From Enterobacter sp. JBIWA008 (GTDB taxonomy: Bacteria > Pseudomonadota > Gammaproteobacteria > Enterobacterales > Enterobacteriaceae): DNA of 64,000 nt. The notes under the pieces are model-generated. The model was not told the origin of the DNA and did not search any database. It worked only from the letters and a program-made list of their open reading frames with translations. Shown piece by piece: positions 1 through 8,700 of this stretch. The stretch's first letter is position 1. Each line of letters begins with the position of its first letter. The stretch is taken from the NCBI RefSeq assembly GCF_019968765.1, contig NZ_CP074150.1, positions 1 to 64,000 on the forward strand, in the 5' to 3' direction. The position numbers and the translations under genes were made by a program.

Positions 1-1014
1 GTGAATGACAATCAGATTTCTGTTCACTGGTCAGATCTACCGAAAGATGAGCTAACCCGTTTCTGGCAGGATGTCGATGCCGGCACTCAGGGTAATTTCC
101 TCATTGCACCGGTAAAAAAACTGACCCGCCGCAAACGCGGTGAGCATTCTACAAAAGCCAAATGTGAGAACCCGGCCTGGTATCGCCCGGAGCATTATAA
201 AAAGCTCTCCGGACAGCTCGGTCATGCATACAATCGCCTGGTGAAAAAAGACAAAGAAACCGGGCAGGTCAGCCTGCGCATGCATGTTTCTCGTCACCCT
301 CTCTATGTCGCCGGCCGCCGTAAGGCAGGACGTAAATATGGCTTCCGTCCGGAACGTCAGCGCCTGCTAGATGCGCTCTGGCCAGTGCTCATCAGCTTCT
401 GTGATGCCGGCAAGCATACCGTCGGCATGTGTATCTCCCGTCTTGCAAAAGAGCTGAGTGCAAAGGACGCCAAAGGCAATGTCATTCCGGAAACGGAGGT
501 GACGGTGTCACGCCTTTCACGGCTTATTGAGGAACAGGTACGGTTTGGCGTTCTTGGCCTTGTGGAAGAACGCACCTGGGATCGTGAATCCCGCTCCTGG
601 CTGCCAACGTATGTCTATATCACCCCCGTGGGATTTCAGATGCTGGGCGTCGATATGGGCAAGCTGTTTAAAGAGCAGGAGAAGAAGCTCCGCCAGAGCG
701 CCGAGCGTGAGCAGCTGATCCGGGAAGGGGTAATGAGCGAACATGATGATGTTCAACCCCATTGCGCGCGGAAATGCTGGTCCGGCCGTAAGCGCCGGGA
801 GGCACTCGTTTACCGCCGCAAAAAAGGCGCGGAGCGTAAACGTGCCAACAATCTGATTAAGCTGCCGGCAGATGAACGACTCCATGCAATATCTGAATGG
901 ATTTACCGCACCCTGCCGCCTGACGAAGCGTACTGGTGCACATCTGAGCGCCTGAAGGCTCTGGCCATCCAGCATCTTTACCAGCTGGATCTGGCGCTTT
1001 CTCCACCTGACTAG
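1..1014 (+). CDS. repA: RepA replication initiator (IncFII/IncI/IncL superfamily)
   Basis: Theta-replication initiator of 337 residues that would act at the origin just downstream. The protein is very basic. It contains the HSTKAKCENPAWYRPE stretch and a HPLYVAGRRKAGRKYGFRPE block typical of IncFII_repA-superfamily initiators, followed by a winged-helix-like middle (residues about 140-215) and an Arg/Lys-rich C-terminus. It differs from the R1/R100-type RepA as I recall it and looks closer to the IncI/IncL branch; I cannot assign the subgroup. The GTG start is base 1 of the window, so the usual leader peptide and antisense RNA control region lie outside and a longer N-terminus cannot be excluded. 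Confidence 0.85.
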   Translation: MNDNQISVHWSDLPKDELTRFWQDVDAGTQGNFLIAPVKKLTRRKRGEHSTKAKCENPAWYRPEHYKKLSGQLGHAYNRLVKKDKETGQVSLRMHVSRHPLYVAGRRKAGRKYGFRPERQRLLDALWPVLISFCDAGKHTVGMCISRLAKELSAKDAKGNVIPETEVTVSRLSRLIEEQVRFGVLGLVEERTWDRESRSWLPTYVYITPVGFQMLGVDMGKLFKEQEKKLRQSAEREQLIREGVMSEHDDVQPHCARKCWSGRKRREALVYRRKKGAERKRANNLIKLPADERLHAISEWIYRTLPPDEAYWCTSERLKALAIQHLYQLDLALSPPD

Positions 1015-1044
1015 TCACAGACGAAACAACAGTTTTCTGTTTAC

Positions 1045-1065
1045 AGGCCCCTCTCCGGGGCTTTT
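1045..1065 (+). terminator. Rho-independent terminator after repA
   Basis: A GCCCC/GGGGC stem with a five-base loop followed by TTTT, 30 bases after the repA stop codon. This is the position of the CIS element in IncFII-type replicons, where termination helps load RepA in cis on the origin. Confidence 0.7.
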
Positions 1066-1080
1066 CGTGCTGGTTTTTTT

Positions 1081-1660
1081 CGGCCATTCTGCTCATTTTT
1101 CATCCTTTACTCCTTTCTCCTTCCGGTCACTATGACGTTCTGCCGGTCGTTATGGTTCGCAATGGCCATCGTCTCTTTTTTTTACACAGAAATCCGCAAA
1201 CAAATAAGTGAAGTAACGCGGAAATGAATAAAAGAGATTCCGCAAAACAATCTTACTTCAGCTTTTTTATCTCTCTGTTCATTACATTCCAGAGTAGATC
1301 TTTGTCTTCGGCAACTCTGTGGATAACGTAAAATGCCTTCGCATGCAGCGGCCTCACGGCCGCGCGCTCAGAAGGAAATCAAAAGTACCTCCCGTCGCAA
1401 GCGCCGGGCACCGTTCTCGCCAGAACCAGGCACCGCATACATACCTGACCCCTGCTAAACCGACGCCGCCCCGGCCCGAAGGGCCGGAACACCCTCGCTT
1501 TAAGAGAGATGTTGTAACTAGAAGTAAGAGCTGCTGCAGTTAGCGTCGCGGCAAGCCCGCTATACACGCTCGTAAGCGCCTCACGGCGCTAACGCGGAGA
1601 TACAGCCCGTCAGCGGCCTCTGGCCTCGACGGGCTCACTCCGACCGCGCACGTCACCATC
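1081..1660. other. Origin region (oriR-like) downstream of repA
   Basis: About 800 bases between repA and the next gene hold no convincing gene. They contain a perfect DnaA box (TGTGGATAA, 1318-1326), an AT-rich stretch before it, and strong GC-rich hairpins after it: GCGGCCTCACGGCCGC at 1348-1363, AGCGCCTCACGGCGCT at 1575-1590, and a larger palindrome near 1605-1634. The order initiator, CIS terminator, DnaA box and hairpins matches IncFII-type origins. Exact origin limits are inferred. Confidence 0.65.
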
Positions 1661-1901
1661 AGGCGTGGCGGTTACAGGATATGGCTTTGCAGGGTAAGGG
1701 ATGGGATAGGCAGAATCTTTCAAACCGCAGCGGCTTACGCCGGTCACGGCGCCCATCGGCATTCTCTCCCTGTCTAGCCTCAGCTGGCGCCTCCATGCCG
1801 CGATGCGGCATCAGTGAGTTCTGCAGGACAGCGTGCCCATTTTTTGTTGTCAAAATCGTTTCGGGAATATGCTTTCAGAAACAGATAAGCGAGACGATAA
1901 A

Positions 1902-2306
1902 ATGGACACGTTGCTTTTACCCGGCCAGAATCCCCGTGCCTGGGCGGAAACCATGATCAACCTGGAGGCCAGGAAACTGGTTAACACGGCAAACACGGTG
2001 GCGGCTATGCATCTCCAGGATGGTTTTATCCGGATTCAGTTTGTGGATGAGATCAGGGCATTCATCATGGCCCAGTTTGAGGCCGCACGCCGGGCAAAAA
2101 CGGATGATGACTGTATGGCCTGTCTGCGTGCCTTACGGGCTGAAAATACCAGCCTGCTGGAGCAGTCCCGATCGCTCAGAACCGGCTATGCAAAACTTTA
2201 TGCTGAGGTGAAGGTTGTCCGGGACGATAACAAAATTGTGGGCTACATCATTTCAGCGGTCGACGTCGTGGTGGCCGGTGCGGCCATCTTTGGTGGGACG
2301 TCATGA
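1902..2306 (+). pseudogene. DUF4225-type protein, N-terminal half
   Basis: The frame opens near an ATG at 1902 (upstream GTG 1833 and ATG 1869 are alternatives) and encodes a helical, charged region of about 110 residues ending in a hydrophobic segment (IVGYIISAVDVVVAGAAIF). It stops at 2306. The following frame, shifted by -1 and overlapping by 4 bases, starts with another hydrophobic segment. Together they look like one protein of about 265 residues resembling my recollection of the DUF4225 family. Restoring one G in the GGG run near 2293-2295 would join the frames. Function unknown. A genuine ATGA-coupled pair is the alternative. Confidence 0.5.
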
Positions 2307-2704
2307 TGTCCTCAATGACGCCGGTGGGCGTGGTGGCCGGCGCGGTGATTGTCGTAAATGGCTTTAACACGATTTCACGGGAAGCCGCGCACAACCTCCT
2401 CGGTGATAAGCAGACGGAGGGAATATTCGCTGACGGCTCGATGGAGATCGCTGAATTTCTTGGCTTCAGCCGGCAGCAGGGGCTGGGGACGTATAAGGCT
2501 GTCACACTATTCAGCGAAGTCTACGGCGCGTATGGCCTGAGACTGAAACCCGAAGCACAACGGCTGTGGTACTGGACCAGGCCCGATTTCTTCAGGAAAG
2601 TATCCGGAACGCCACGTCCCGCAATGGCGCTTAAAATTGCGGGATGGGGAGTTAAAGCCAAAGTGGCGCTTGATTTACTGACTATTGAACCTTCCGGGAA
2701 ATAG
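2303..2704 (+). pseudogene. DUF4225-type protein, C-terminal half
   Basis: 133-residue continuation of the preceding frame. It begins with a hydrophobic stretch (PVGVVAGAVIVVNGF) followed by a soluble, aromatic-rich tail (EAQRLWYWTRPDFFRKVSG). The ATG overlaps the upstream stop as ATGA, so it could be translated by coupling. A single protein broken by a one-base deletion is more likely. Its 3' end overlaps the convergent membrane-protein gene by 23 bases. Confidence 0.5.
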
Positions 2705-3008
2705 TCTTCTGCAGGCGGAATGCTTTCCAGCCCAGTACAGGTGGGAAGGTCACCCAGGCAATGATCAGGACAACAAGGGAACTCATGCTCCCGGAAAGAA
2801 TGTGTGTCCTGCTGCCGGGAATGAGGGTGACCAGCATAACCAGAACCAGCGCGACAGTGATCCATACCGACACCCGGAAGCGCCGTGAGAGCGCATCGAT
2901 GAGATGCTGCATGGTGCCTCCGCCTGCTGCAAGCCGGCCCTGTAAATTGTCCACTTCGCTTTTGCTGAAACCTGCCTCAAGCAGCTCTTTCTCACTGATA
3001 GCCATCAC
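2682..3008 (-). CDS. Small two-TM membrane protein, possible immunity partner
   Basis: 108 residues. The soluble N-terminal half has an EKELLEAGFSKSEVDNLQ motif; two predicted membrane helices follow (about residues 48-66 and 74-92) and then a basic tail. It is convergent with, and overlaps, the DUF4225-like gene. Pore-forming colicins have this arrangement with their membrane-embedded immunity genes. The immunity role is inference from layout only; I do not recognise the family. Confidence 0.6.
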   Translation of the reverse strand: MMAISEKELLEAGFSKSEVDNLQGRLAAGGGTMQHLIDALSRRFRVSVWITVALVLVMLVTLIPGSRTHILSGSMSSLVVLIIAWVTFPPVLGWKAFRLQKTISRKVQ

Positions 3009-3019
3009 GTCCTCCCTAA

Positions 3020-3790
3020 TCAGGCGAAAGTATACTGTACCATACCAATAATCCCTAGGTGACCGGCGTAAGCATAATAAAAGAAATTACGCGGCATGAA
3101 ACGTCTGCGGCCCTCCGGACAGATTTGCCTGCAGAATGAAACCCCTGCCAGGGGGAATGCCAGAGTAGGCAGCGTGGCCAGTAATAATGTTTCTGCGGGC
3201 ATATCCAGGAGATGTGATAACCCGTTTAAACAAATCAGTGACAGCACGGCAGTGATGGCTGCCAGCCGCTGCACTCCGGGTGTATCGCTGCCAGAAACCG
3301 TTGCCATACTGATGGCCAGCGTTATTCCTGCCAGCCCGTAACTTGCCGGCTGCAGGGGCCAAATCATAAGGGCCAGGAGCAGATACCCGGCAAGCATTCC
3401 TTTCCGGCCGTGCCGGTACTGCAGGGCAAGCAGCTGCGTGACGCCTGCAAACACGAACAGAATGTTCAGGGCCCACCAGGGCTGTTGATTTTGGAAGGCC
3501 AGGCTGAACACCGGCTGCGTTATGACTGCCCAGATCCACAGACGATAGGCTCTCTTCTGCAGTCGTTCCGGGGTACGCTGTACGTTCATAGCCCATATAA
3601 GCGTGAACAGGGGGAAGGCCATCCGGCCAAGCGCATACATCACCGGCAAGGCTGACGACAGAAACACCGTATTGGTGTGGTCGATAATCATGGCCAGAAG
3701 TGCGAGAAGTTTGACCATATCGAGTGCAGCGGGACTGAGCTGGCTGGCGTTCCGGATAGCGGGAAGAACGTCGGGTAATGAATGATTCAT
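3020..3790 (-). CDS. traX: TraX family protein (pilin N-acetylase)
   Basis: 256 residues, very hydrophobic, with eight or more predicted membrane helices. It begins with a short soluble segment and then ALDMVKLLALLAMIIDHTN, a signature of the TraX family, which N-acetylates F-type pilin in the inner membrane. In F, traX sits between traI and finO at the end of the tra operon; here it stands alone with no tra genes beside it, so it is displaced or is the remnant of a transfer region. A GGGG-containing ribosome-binding site precedes the ATG. It starts 11 bases after the membrane-protein gene begins on the same strand. Confidence 0.85.
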   Translation of the reverse strand: MNHSLPDVLPAIRNASQLSPAALDMVKLLALLAMIIDHTNTVFLSSALPVMYALGRMAFPLFTLIWAMNVQRTPERLQKRAYRLWIWAVITQPVFSLAFQNQQPWWALNILFVFAGVTQLLALQYRHGRKGMLAGYLLLALMIWPLQPASYGLAGITLAISMATVSGSDTPGVQRLAAITAVLSLICLNGLSHLLDMPAETLLLATLPTLAFPLAGVSFCRQICPEGRRRFMPRNFFYYAYAGHLGIIGMVQYTFA

Positions 3791-3995
3791 GCTGTATATT
3801 CCCCTGGCGACACGCGGTTAACAGCCAGCCCTGAACATAATGCCAGAATGCCCTGCCGGTTTGCGTTGTGACCCTGACCCTGAGTTTCTCCAGAATCTTG
3901 CGCACCGCAAATTCTGATTTATCACGCAGCACGCGCATTGCACCTGCCACATCCTTATTCTGAATACAGATATTTAAAATATGAAAATCGTTCAT
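3087..3995 (-). CDS. Uncertain reading frame upstream of and overlapping traX
   Basis: A strong ribosome-binding site (GGAAGGGAG) sits just before an ATG at 3995, so translation probably starts here. The first 65 or so codons (3796-3995) look protein-like (KDVAGAMRVLRDKSEFAVRK). After that the frame runs for over 200 codons inside traX in another phase and is probably not real protein. It may be a truncated regulatory gene whose end was replaced by traX, or a leader that couples traX translation. No family recognised. Confidence 0.25.
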   Translation of the reverse strand: MNDFHILNICIQNKDVAGAMRVLRDKSEFAVRKILEKLRVRVTTQTGRAFWHYVQGWLLTACRQGNIQHESFITRRSSRYPERQPAQSRCTRYGQTSRTSGHDYRPHQYGVSVVSLAGDVCAWPDGLPPVHAYMGYERTAYPGTTAEESLSSVDLGSHNAAGVQPGLPKSTALVGPEHSVRVCRRHAAACPAVPARPERNACRVSAPGPYDLAPAAGKLRAGRNNAGHQYGNGFWQRYTRSAAAGSHHCRAVTDLFKRVITSPGYARRNIITGHAAYSGIPPGRGFILQANLSGGPQTFHAA

Positions 3996-4144
3996 GACAC
4001 TCCCTTCCTTACTATATATATCGGCAAAGATATTGATATATTTAAATTAAGGAGTGTAATTGTTTATTATTTTACCATAGTTTGTAGGAGCAGCTTTTTA
4101 TAATTATAAAACATGCTGCTGCAAAATAACTTCATATACATCTC

Positions 4145-4178
4145 AACCTAAACCTAAACCTAAACCTAAACCTAAACC
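4145..4178. repeat. Hexanucleotide tandem repeat (AACCTA)
   Basis: Five perfect AACCTA units plus a partial sixth, immediately downstream of the stop codon of the minus-strand gene at 4181-4672. No function is visible. Confidence 0.9.
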
Positions 4179-4180
4179 GA

Positions 4181-4672
4181 TTATTCCTGGCTGATATCCG
4201 AAGAGGGAGCAGGATGAAGCTTTGCATAATCTTCTCGAAGCGATTTTGCCGCGGGTTTCCAGGCTTTAGCCCACTCATCATCCATTCTTCCTACACCAAC
4301 AAACTTCAGTGCGACAGCATAGGGAGTGCGCCCTTGCTGTTTTGAAAGCCACAGGATGTGATCATCAATTCTGTCATCAGGTATATCGTCGATAATGGAA
4401 TGGATAACATCGAGGTCCTCTGCCAGCCACGGCTTTCCAGTTCGGGGAAACACCAGGTCCGGTTCGCGCGGTTTCTTTACCTTCTCGTTTTTGGCGATCT
4501 GTCTGGCTTCTTTCTCCGCAGAAATGAGTCGTAGTCGCTCCTTAAGCCCACCCAGTGTGGCAACCGTTTTAGTTAAATTTTCTCGCTGTTCGCGAGTAAT
4601 ACTTTGCTCATCACAGATCAGGTCGTTCAGGGTATCGATGAGTGCATCCACCCGATTTTCTGTTAATTTCAT
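4181..4672 (-). CDS. Hypothetical coiled-coil protein
   Basis: 163 residues from the ATG at 4672; an upstream ATG at 4705 would add 11 codons. The N-terminal half is charged and helical, probably coiled coil (LTKTVATLGGLKERLRLIS). The middle is rich in Lys and Pro (KNEKVKKPREPDLVFPRTG), and the C-terminus has a FVGVGRMDDEW motif. I do not recognise a family. It is a single gene, divergent from parDE, with about 170 bases between them, and it ends next to the hexanucleotide repeat. Confidence 0.6.
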   Translation of the reverse strand: MKLTENRVDALIDTLNDLICDEQSITREQRENLTKTVATLGGLKERLRLISAEKEARQIAKNEKVKKPREPDLVFPRTGKPWLAEDLDVIHSIIDDIPDDRIDDHILWLSKQQGRTPYAVALKFVGVGRMDDEWAKAWKPAAKSLREDYAKLHPAPSSDISQE

Positions 4673-4846
4673 TTCCAGTTCTCGCTTAAGGCTACAACTC
4701 AGCATTCTATTAGATATCTATCTGATTTCGCATCCGTGTTGATCTCATAAATGCAGCCCATAGTCTCGATCACTGAGCATGGAAGCCTGATGCTAAAATG
4801 ATATACTGATGTAAGAACAAATCTTACATAATGAAACGGAGGGGTT

Positions 4847-5107
4847 ATGGCCCGTACAATGACGGTGGACGTGGGTGATGAGCTGCGTGAATTTATCGAT
4901 TCCCTGGTTAAGGCCGGTGATTACCGTACCCAGAGCGAGGTCATGCGTGACGCGCTGCGTCTGCTGCGCGAGAAGCAGGCCGAATCGCGCCTTCAGGAAC
5001 TGCGCGATCTGCTGGCCGAAGGGATCAGCAGCGGCGAGCCGAAACCATGGAACAAGGATGCCTTCCTGAATAATGTCAGGGCCAGGGTGGCAAATGAAAG
5101 AGATTGA
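4847..5107 (+). CDS. parD: ParD-family antitoxin (type II TA)
   Basis: 86 residues. The N-terminal ribbon-helix-helix (TMTVDVGDELREFIDSLVKA and YRTQSEVMRDALRLLRE) is the ParD/CopG DNA-binding fold, and the acidic C-terminal tail would wrap around the toxin. A GGAGG ribosome-binding site precedes the ATG. The gene overlaps the toxin gene by 14 bases. ParD normally represses the shared promoter, here in the AT-rich 100 bases upstream, alone or together with ParE. Confidence 0.9.
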   Translation: MARTMTVDVGDELREFIDSLVKAGDYRTQSEVMRDALRLLREKQAESRLQELRDLLAEGISSGEPKPWNKDAFLNNVRARVANERD

Positions 5108-5390
5108 GCTGACACCGAAAGCTGAAGAAGATCTGGAAGCAATCTGGGACTACAGCTTCCGACAGTTCGGGATTGTTCAGGCGGATGCGTATATCGGGCG
5201 TATAGCCGCAGTGTTAGATGTGCTGGCCATGCATGATATCGGCACGCATCGCGCAGAGCTGGGAGAGGATATCTGCTCGCTGCCGGTGGAACAGCACATG
5301 ATCTATTTTGTGTCATCACATTCGATGGTTACGATCATACGTATTCTCAGCCAGTCTCAGGATACGGCGCGGCATGAACCCTGGAGATAA
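5094..5390 (+). CDS. parE: ParE/RelE-superfamily toxin
   Basis: 98 residues from the ATG that overlaps the end of parD. The pattern ELTPKAEEDLEAIWDYSFRQFG, then ...YFVSSHSMVTIIRILSQSQD is typical of ParE, which poisons DNA gyrase. Length and overlap fit the family. The module would stabilise the plasmid by post-segregational killing. Confidence 0.9.
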   Translation: MKEIELTPKAEEDLEAIWDYSFRQFGIVQADAYIGRIAAVLDVLAMHDIGTHRAELGEDICSLPVEQHMIYFVSSHSMVTIIRILSQSQDTARHEPWR

Positions 5391-5508
5391 CTGAATAGAT
5401 AGAATGGCAATTAAATCAAATACTTAGTTCGTGTAATCTATCTTATGTTAAATATCAATAAGTTGAATCATTCATATATCATGAGATGATGTGTTTGTCG
5501 TTCAGTTA

Positions 5509-5706
5509 AATAAAATCAGCGACACCTGGGCGGACCTGTGGGTGTCACTGCACTGACTCCGGGCAGAAGCAAAAGTCATTAACCAGCTACGCCATGCAGA
5601 CATTACCGGTGACCATATCATCATACACCAGGGTACCGGTGCAATAGAAAAGACAGGCATGATTTTCATCCCTCCGGCTGCCATGGAAATTTTCCGCAGG
5701 CGCTAG
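5509..5706 (+). pseudogene. Tyrosine integrase fragment
   Basis: The frame reads an integrase-like stretch (INQLRHADITGDHIIIHQGT, then IPPAAMEIFRRR) ending in TAG at 5704-5706, with an in-frame TGA at 5554-5556 just before it. It resembles the strand region around the first catalytic Arg of phage-type integrases. Both ends are missing, so it is a remnant of a lost island or phage. Confidence 0.5.
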
Positions 5707-7257
5707 ACGTTATATCCCGGCGACATATATATTCCAGAGCCATTCCAACAGAGTGAAGTCCCGGATAAAACCAATGACCCTCATAGCGTTTAACAGGGCG
5801 CTGAAACTAGCCTCGGAGGGCATTACCCGGGTCAACGTCACCCGTAAGAGTGCGAGAAAAGTCCATTTAGCGATGCATCCGGATCCCACTATCCATGACT
5901 GGAGAGTGTTCACGGGTTACCCCTAGCCATCAGTGGATCACGCATATGCACGACCGTGCGCATCTGCGTTTAATTTAACGGGCACTCCCTTCCTTATAAC
6001 AATATCCCCGACAGTGTTTTTAAACAGTCACTAAACCAGAAGCAATTATTTAAGTCACTCCCGAAACAGATAGCTGGTTATTTATTTTTCAGAAAGTGCG
6101 CTGAGATTTAACAACAAACGAGAAAGCCATCTTAACATATTGTTTATGATTGATTTTATACGTATCCACCTCATTATAAGGAAGGTGATATTTCACGACC
6201 ACTGACATTGCCCTGATGCTCAATCAATAGAATAACGCTGTTATCGTAAGATAATCTATCCCTTGTCATAACTTTTTCTCTTAGGGGTAATTTAGTGACA
6301 GAGATGACTAAATCTTCATTTGCTCACCCTCAGGCTGACATTAAATATGTTAAACAAATCACACCGTTCAGAATATATTTTCTGGCAACATTGACGAGTG
6401 AGAATCCAGCTATACCCCCCCTATTTGAAGATACAATTTATTAAATATATAACCAGTACAATTCTTTTTACATTAAACATAAATCAGGCATCAAACATCA
6501 TAGTTAACGCCCCTCCAGACACTCACTAAAGAGTTTAATTAGATATATTATTTTCGCTAGCAACTCAGTTGCCATGACAATTAACCTTAAAAATCACACT
6601 AATTAATGCACTACACACATCGAAAACTTAGATATACGAGCCGTAAAGACACATTACAAAAATAATGAAATAACATTATAATGCCTGCATGCATCTTCAT
6701 TTATTCTAATGCAAACCACCAGTAAATCCACACATGCCAAAACATGAAACTATTAAGGCATGTTTATAAAGACGAAACCATTTGGCTTACAATGACAAAG
6801 TCTTTCTGAAAAATTCATACTCTCAACTTTCTTTCAGGGACTAACTTAGAAAACACAGCCGGTTAACACAAGCCTTAACAAACAGACTCCTGCTTAGAAC
6901 ACAATGGATAACTTCTTAATTCGCCACAGGGAATAAGCAAAATCTTTTCCAGGCACGATTGCACCCGCAATTCAAAAAACATAAAAAACCATAATAATAC
7001 CCTGAAAAACCACCTTCTTCAACATACAAATAAAGGTTTGTAAAGAAAATGTAAATAAATGAATTACATTTGTAATGCATACAAAAAAAATCTATATACC
7101 ACTTTATGATTACACAACTAAAAGATAAAAAATCCGGACTAAAAATTACTAACCTCCCGACATTACCGAACCATCAATCATGGCATACACGAGAAGTCCA
7201 CACACTCAATACAGTGGCATGCTTTAACAATAGTCTGCTTTATCTAACGGAGATTCA
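5707..7257. other. AT-rich region without recognisable genes
   Basis: About 1.5 kb with frequent stops in all frames and a base composition far more AT-rich than the flanks. I see no gene, RNA or repeat array. There is a small palindrome ATTACATTTGTAAT at 7063-7076. The stretch precedes the recombinase gene at 7258 and may be the foreign edge of the fimbrial island, a typical H-NS target by composition. Confidence 0.5.
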
Positions 7258-7830
7258 ATGAAGCGTCGTTACTTAACCCATCATGAAGTTTTATTGATTA
7301 TGAAAGCTACTTCTTTTTGTCAGCACGAAATCAGAGACAGATGTATGGTTCTGATGTGCTATATACACGGACTACGCGTTAGTGAATTAACAGGTTTAAA
7401 AATCTCAGACATTGACTTAATTACAGGTGCCATTTACATGCGTCGTTTGAAAAAAGGTTTAAACACAATGCATCCTCTACAAGCCACTGAAATAACTCTG
7501 CTGAAAGAATGGTTAAGTATTCGCAATAAATACAGAAAAAACAGCAACCCTGACTGGTTATTCCTTTCTGCTTCCGGAACCCGGTTAACAAGACAATCCT
7601 TTTATAAAATGTTGCGAAAATATGCGATTCTGGCAGGCCTGCCGGTTCCCGCTAACCCTCACATGCTCCGCCATGCGTGCGGTTTCTCTTTAGCGGACCA
7701 GGGTATGGATACCAGGCTAATCCAGGATTATCTTGGTCATCGTAACATCCGTCATACTGTACATTATACTTCAACTAATGCAGCCAGATTTTCAAGAGCA
7801 TGGGAAAAAACCCAACTCTATGAATGCTAA
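7258..7830 (+). CDS. FimB/FimE-type tyrosine recombinase
   Basis: 190 residues, the usual size of the single-domain FimB/FimE recombinases that invert short promoter segments. Catalytic residues are visible: Arg in HGLRVSEL, the HMLRHACG box, His in DYLGHRNIRHT and Tyr in HTVHYTS. A CGGAG ribosome-binding site precedes the ATG. The gene is AT-rich and points into the fimbrial island. It is clearly related to the recombinase at 24577-25158, giving a FimB/FimE-like pair 17 kb apart. No inverted repeats like those at 24.3 kb were found beside this copy. Confidence 0.88.
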   Translation: MKRRYLTHHEVLLIMKATSFCQHEIRDRCMVLMCYIHGLRVSELTGLKISDIDLITGAIYMRRLKKGLNTMHPLQATEITLLKEWLSIRNKYRKNSNPDWLFLSASGTRLTRQSFYKMLRKYAILAGLPVPANPHMLRHACGFSLADQGMDTRLIQDYLGHRNIRHTVHYTSTNAARFSRAWEKTQLYEC

Positions 7831-7930
7831 ATGGTTGCCCACTGAAAAACATATTAAGACATTGACATATTAAGCTGACTTCAAGTTCACTGTAATAGAC
7901 ATTCCTGAAATAAATATCTTACGCCCGTTA

Positions 7931-7960
7931 CCCCGGACAAGGCTGAGAGCCTGTCCGGGC
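7931..7960. terminator. Strong hairpin between convergent genes
   Basis: A nearly perfect stem (CCCGGACA...TGTCCGGG with AGGCT/AGCCT inside) between the recombinase and the convergent oxidoreductase gene. It lacks a clear T-run on either side, so termination is only inferred. Confidence 0.45.
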
Positions 7961-8037
7961 TGGAGTGATTTAATTTACGATCAAACACGCATTCTTCATA
8001 GGTTCACAATATTTTTATTTACCAATATATGTCTGTT

Positions 8038-8643
8038 TCACTGATTTTTATGATAAATAAATGCAGCATGAGTTCCTCCACCTCCTGCTACTGCAATATG
8101 AATATTGAGATGCGCCATTGCCTCCAGGTATCTCGCTGTAAAGAGAGCGCCGGTATCGAGTGGCTCAAAGCCTATATCCGAGGCAAGAGTAATGACTTTT
8201 TGGCGGGCTTCAGTATCATCACCAGCCACAAAAGCGGTAATTTTTAAGCCTGAACGCAGCTGACGCTCCGGCACCATCACATCCGCAAAGACAGTATTGA
8301 AGGCTTTCACCAGCCTGGCGTCAGGGAGAAGCCCTGCCAGCACTTCACCAGCCGATCTATTTTCACCGGGTACCAGTGGAGACCAGTCCGGGTTCAGCGG
8401 GTTAGTACAGTCGATTACCAGCTTACCCGCGGTCAGTGGCGCAATACTTTTCATGATGTCGACAGCAACAGTATAAGGCAGGGCAATCAGTATCGCCTCC
8501 GCTCCTGAGGCACCTTCAGCGAAAGTATGTCTGTTTTCATCAGCAGTACGACGACCACACAGCATAGTTTCATATCCGGCGCCGGTCAGCAGATTGTTCA
8601 TATGAATCCCGACATTGCCTGTACCAAAAATTGCAACTTTCAT
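8038..8643 (-). CDS. NAD(P)-binding F420-reductase-like oxidoreductase
   Basis: 201 residues from the ATG at 8643, chosen over an upstream ATG at 8691 because the Rossmann strand MKVAIFGTGNVGIH begins there. The GxGxxG motif, the LIALPYTVAVDIM stretch and the LVKAFNTVFADVM segment match the NADP-dependent F420 reductase-like family (DinF/YahJ-type small reductases). Substrate unknown. It is the most distal gene of the minus-strand island and has no visible link to pilus assembly. Confidence 0.75.
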   Translation of the reverse strand: MKVAIFGTGNVGIHMNNLLTGAGYETMLCGRRTADENRHTFAEGASGAEAILIALPYTVAVDIMKSIAPLTAGKLVIDCTNPLNPDWSPLVPGENRSAGEVLAGLLPDARLVKAFNTVFADVMVPERQLRSGLKITAFVAGDDTEARQKVITLASDIGFEPLDTGALFTARYLEAMAHLNIHIAVAGGGGTHAAFIYHKNQ

Positions 8644-8700
8644 GCATACCTCAGCCTTATTTAGATAGTTTTCTTTTGACAGAGCGAACAAATTATTACG

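Noticed and set aside
1319..1543. 74-codon frame in the RepA origin
   Set aside because: It overlaps the DnaA box and hairpins of the origin and has Arg/Pro-rich shadow composition.
4145..4178. Linear-plasmid telomere
   Set aside because: The repeat is short, internal and between ordinary genes; nothing else suggests a linear replicon.
7063..7076. ATTACATTTGTAAT palindrome upstream of the 7258 recombinase, sharing TTACATTT with the switch repeats
   Set aside because: Only eight bases are shared and no partner repeat was found, so a second invertible segment is not supported.
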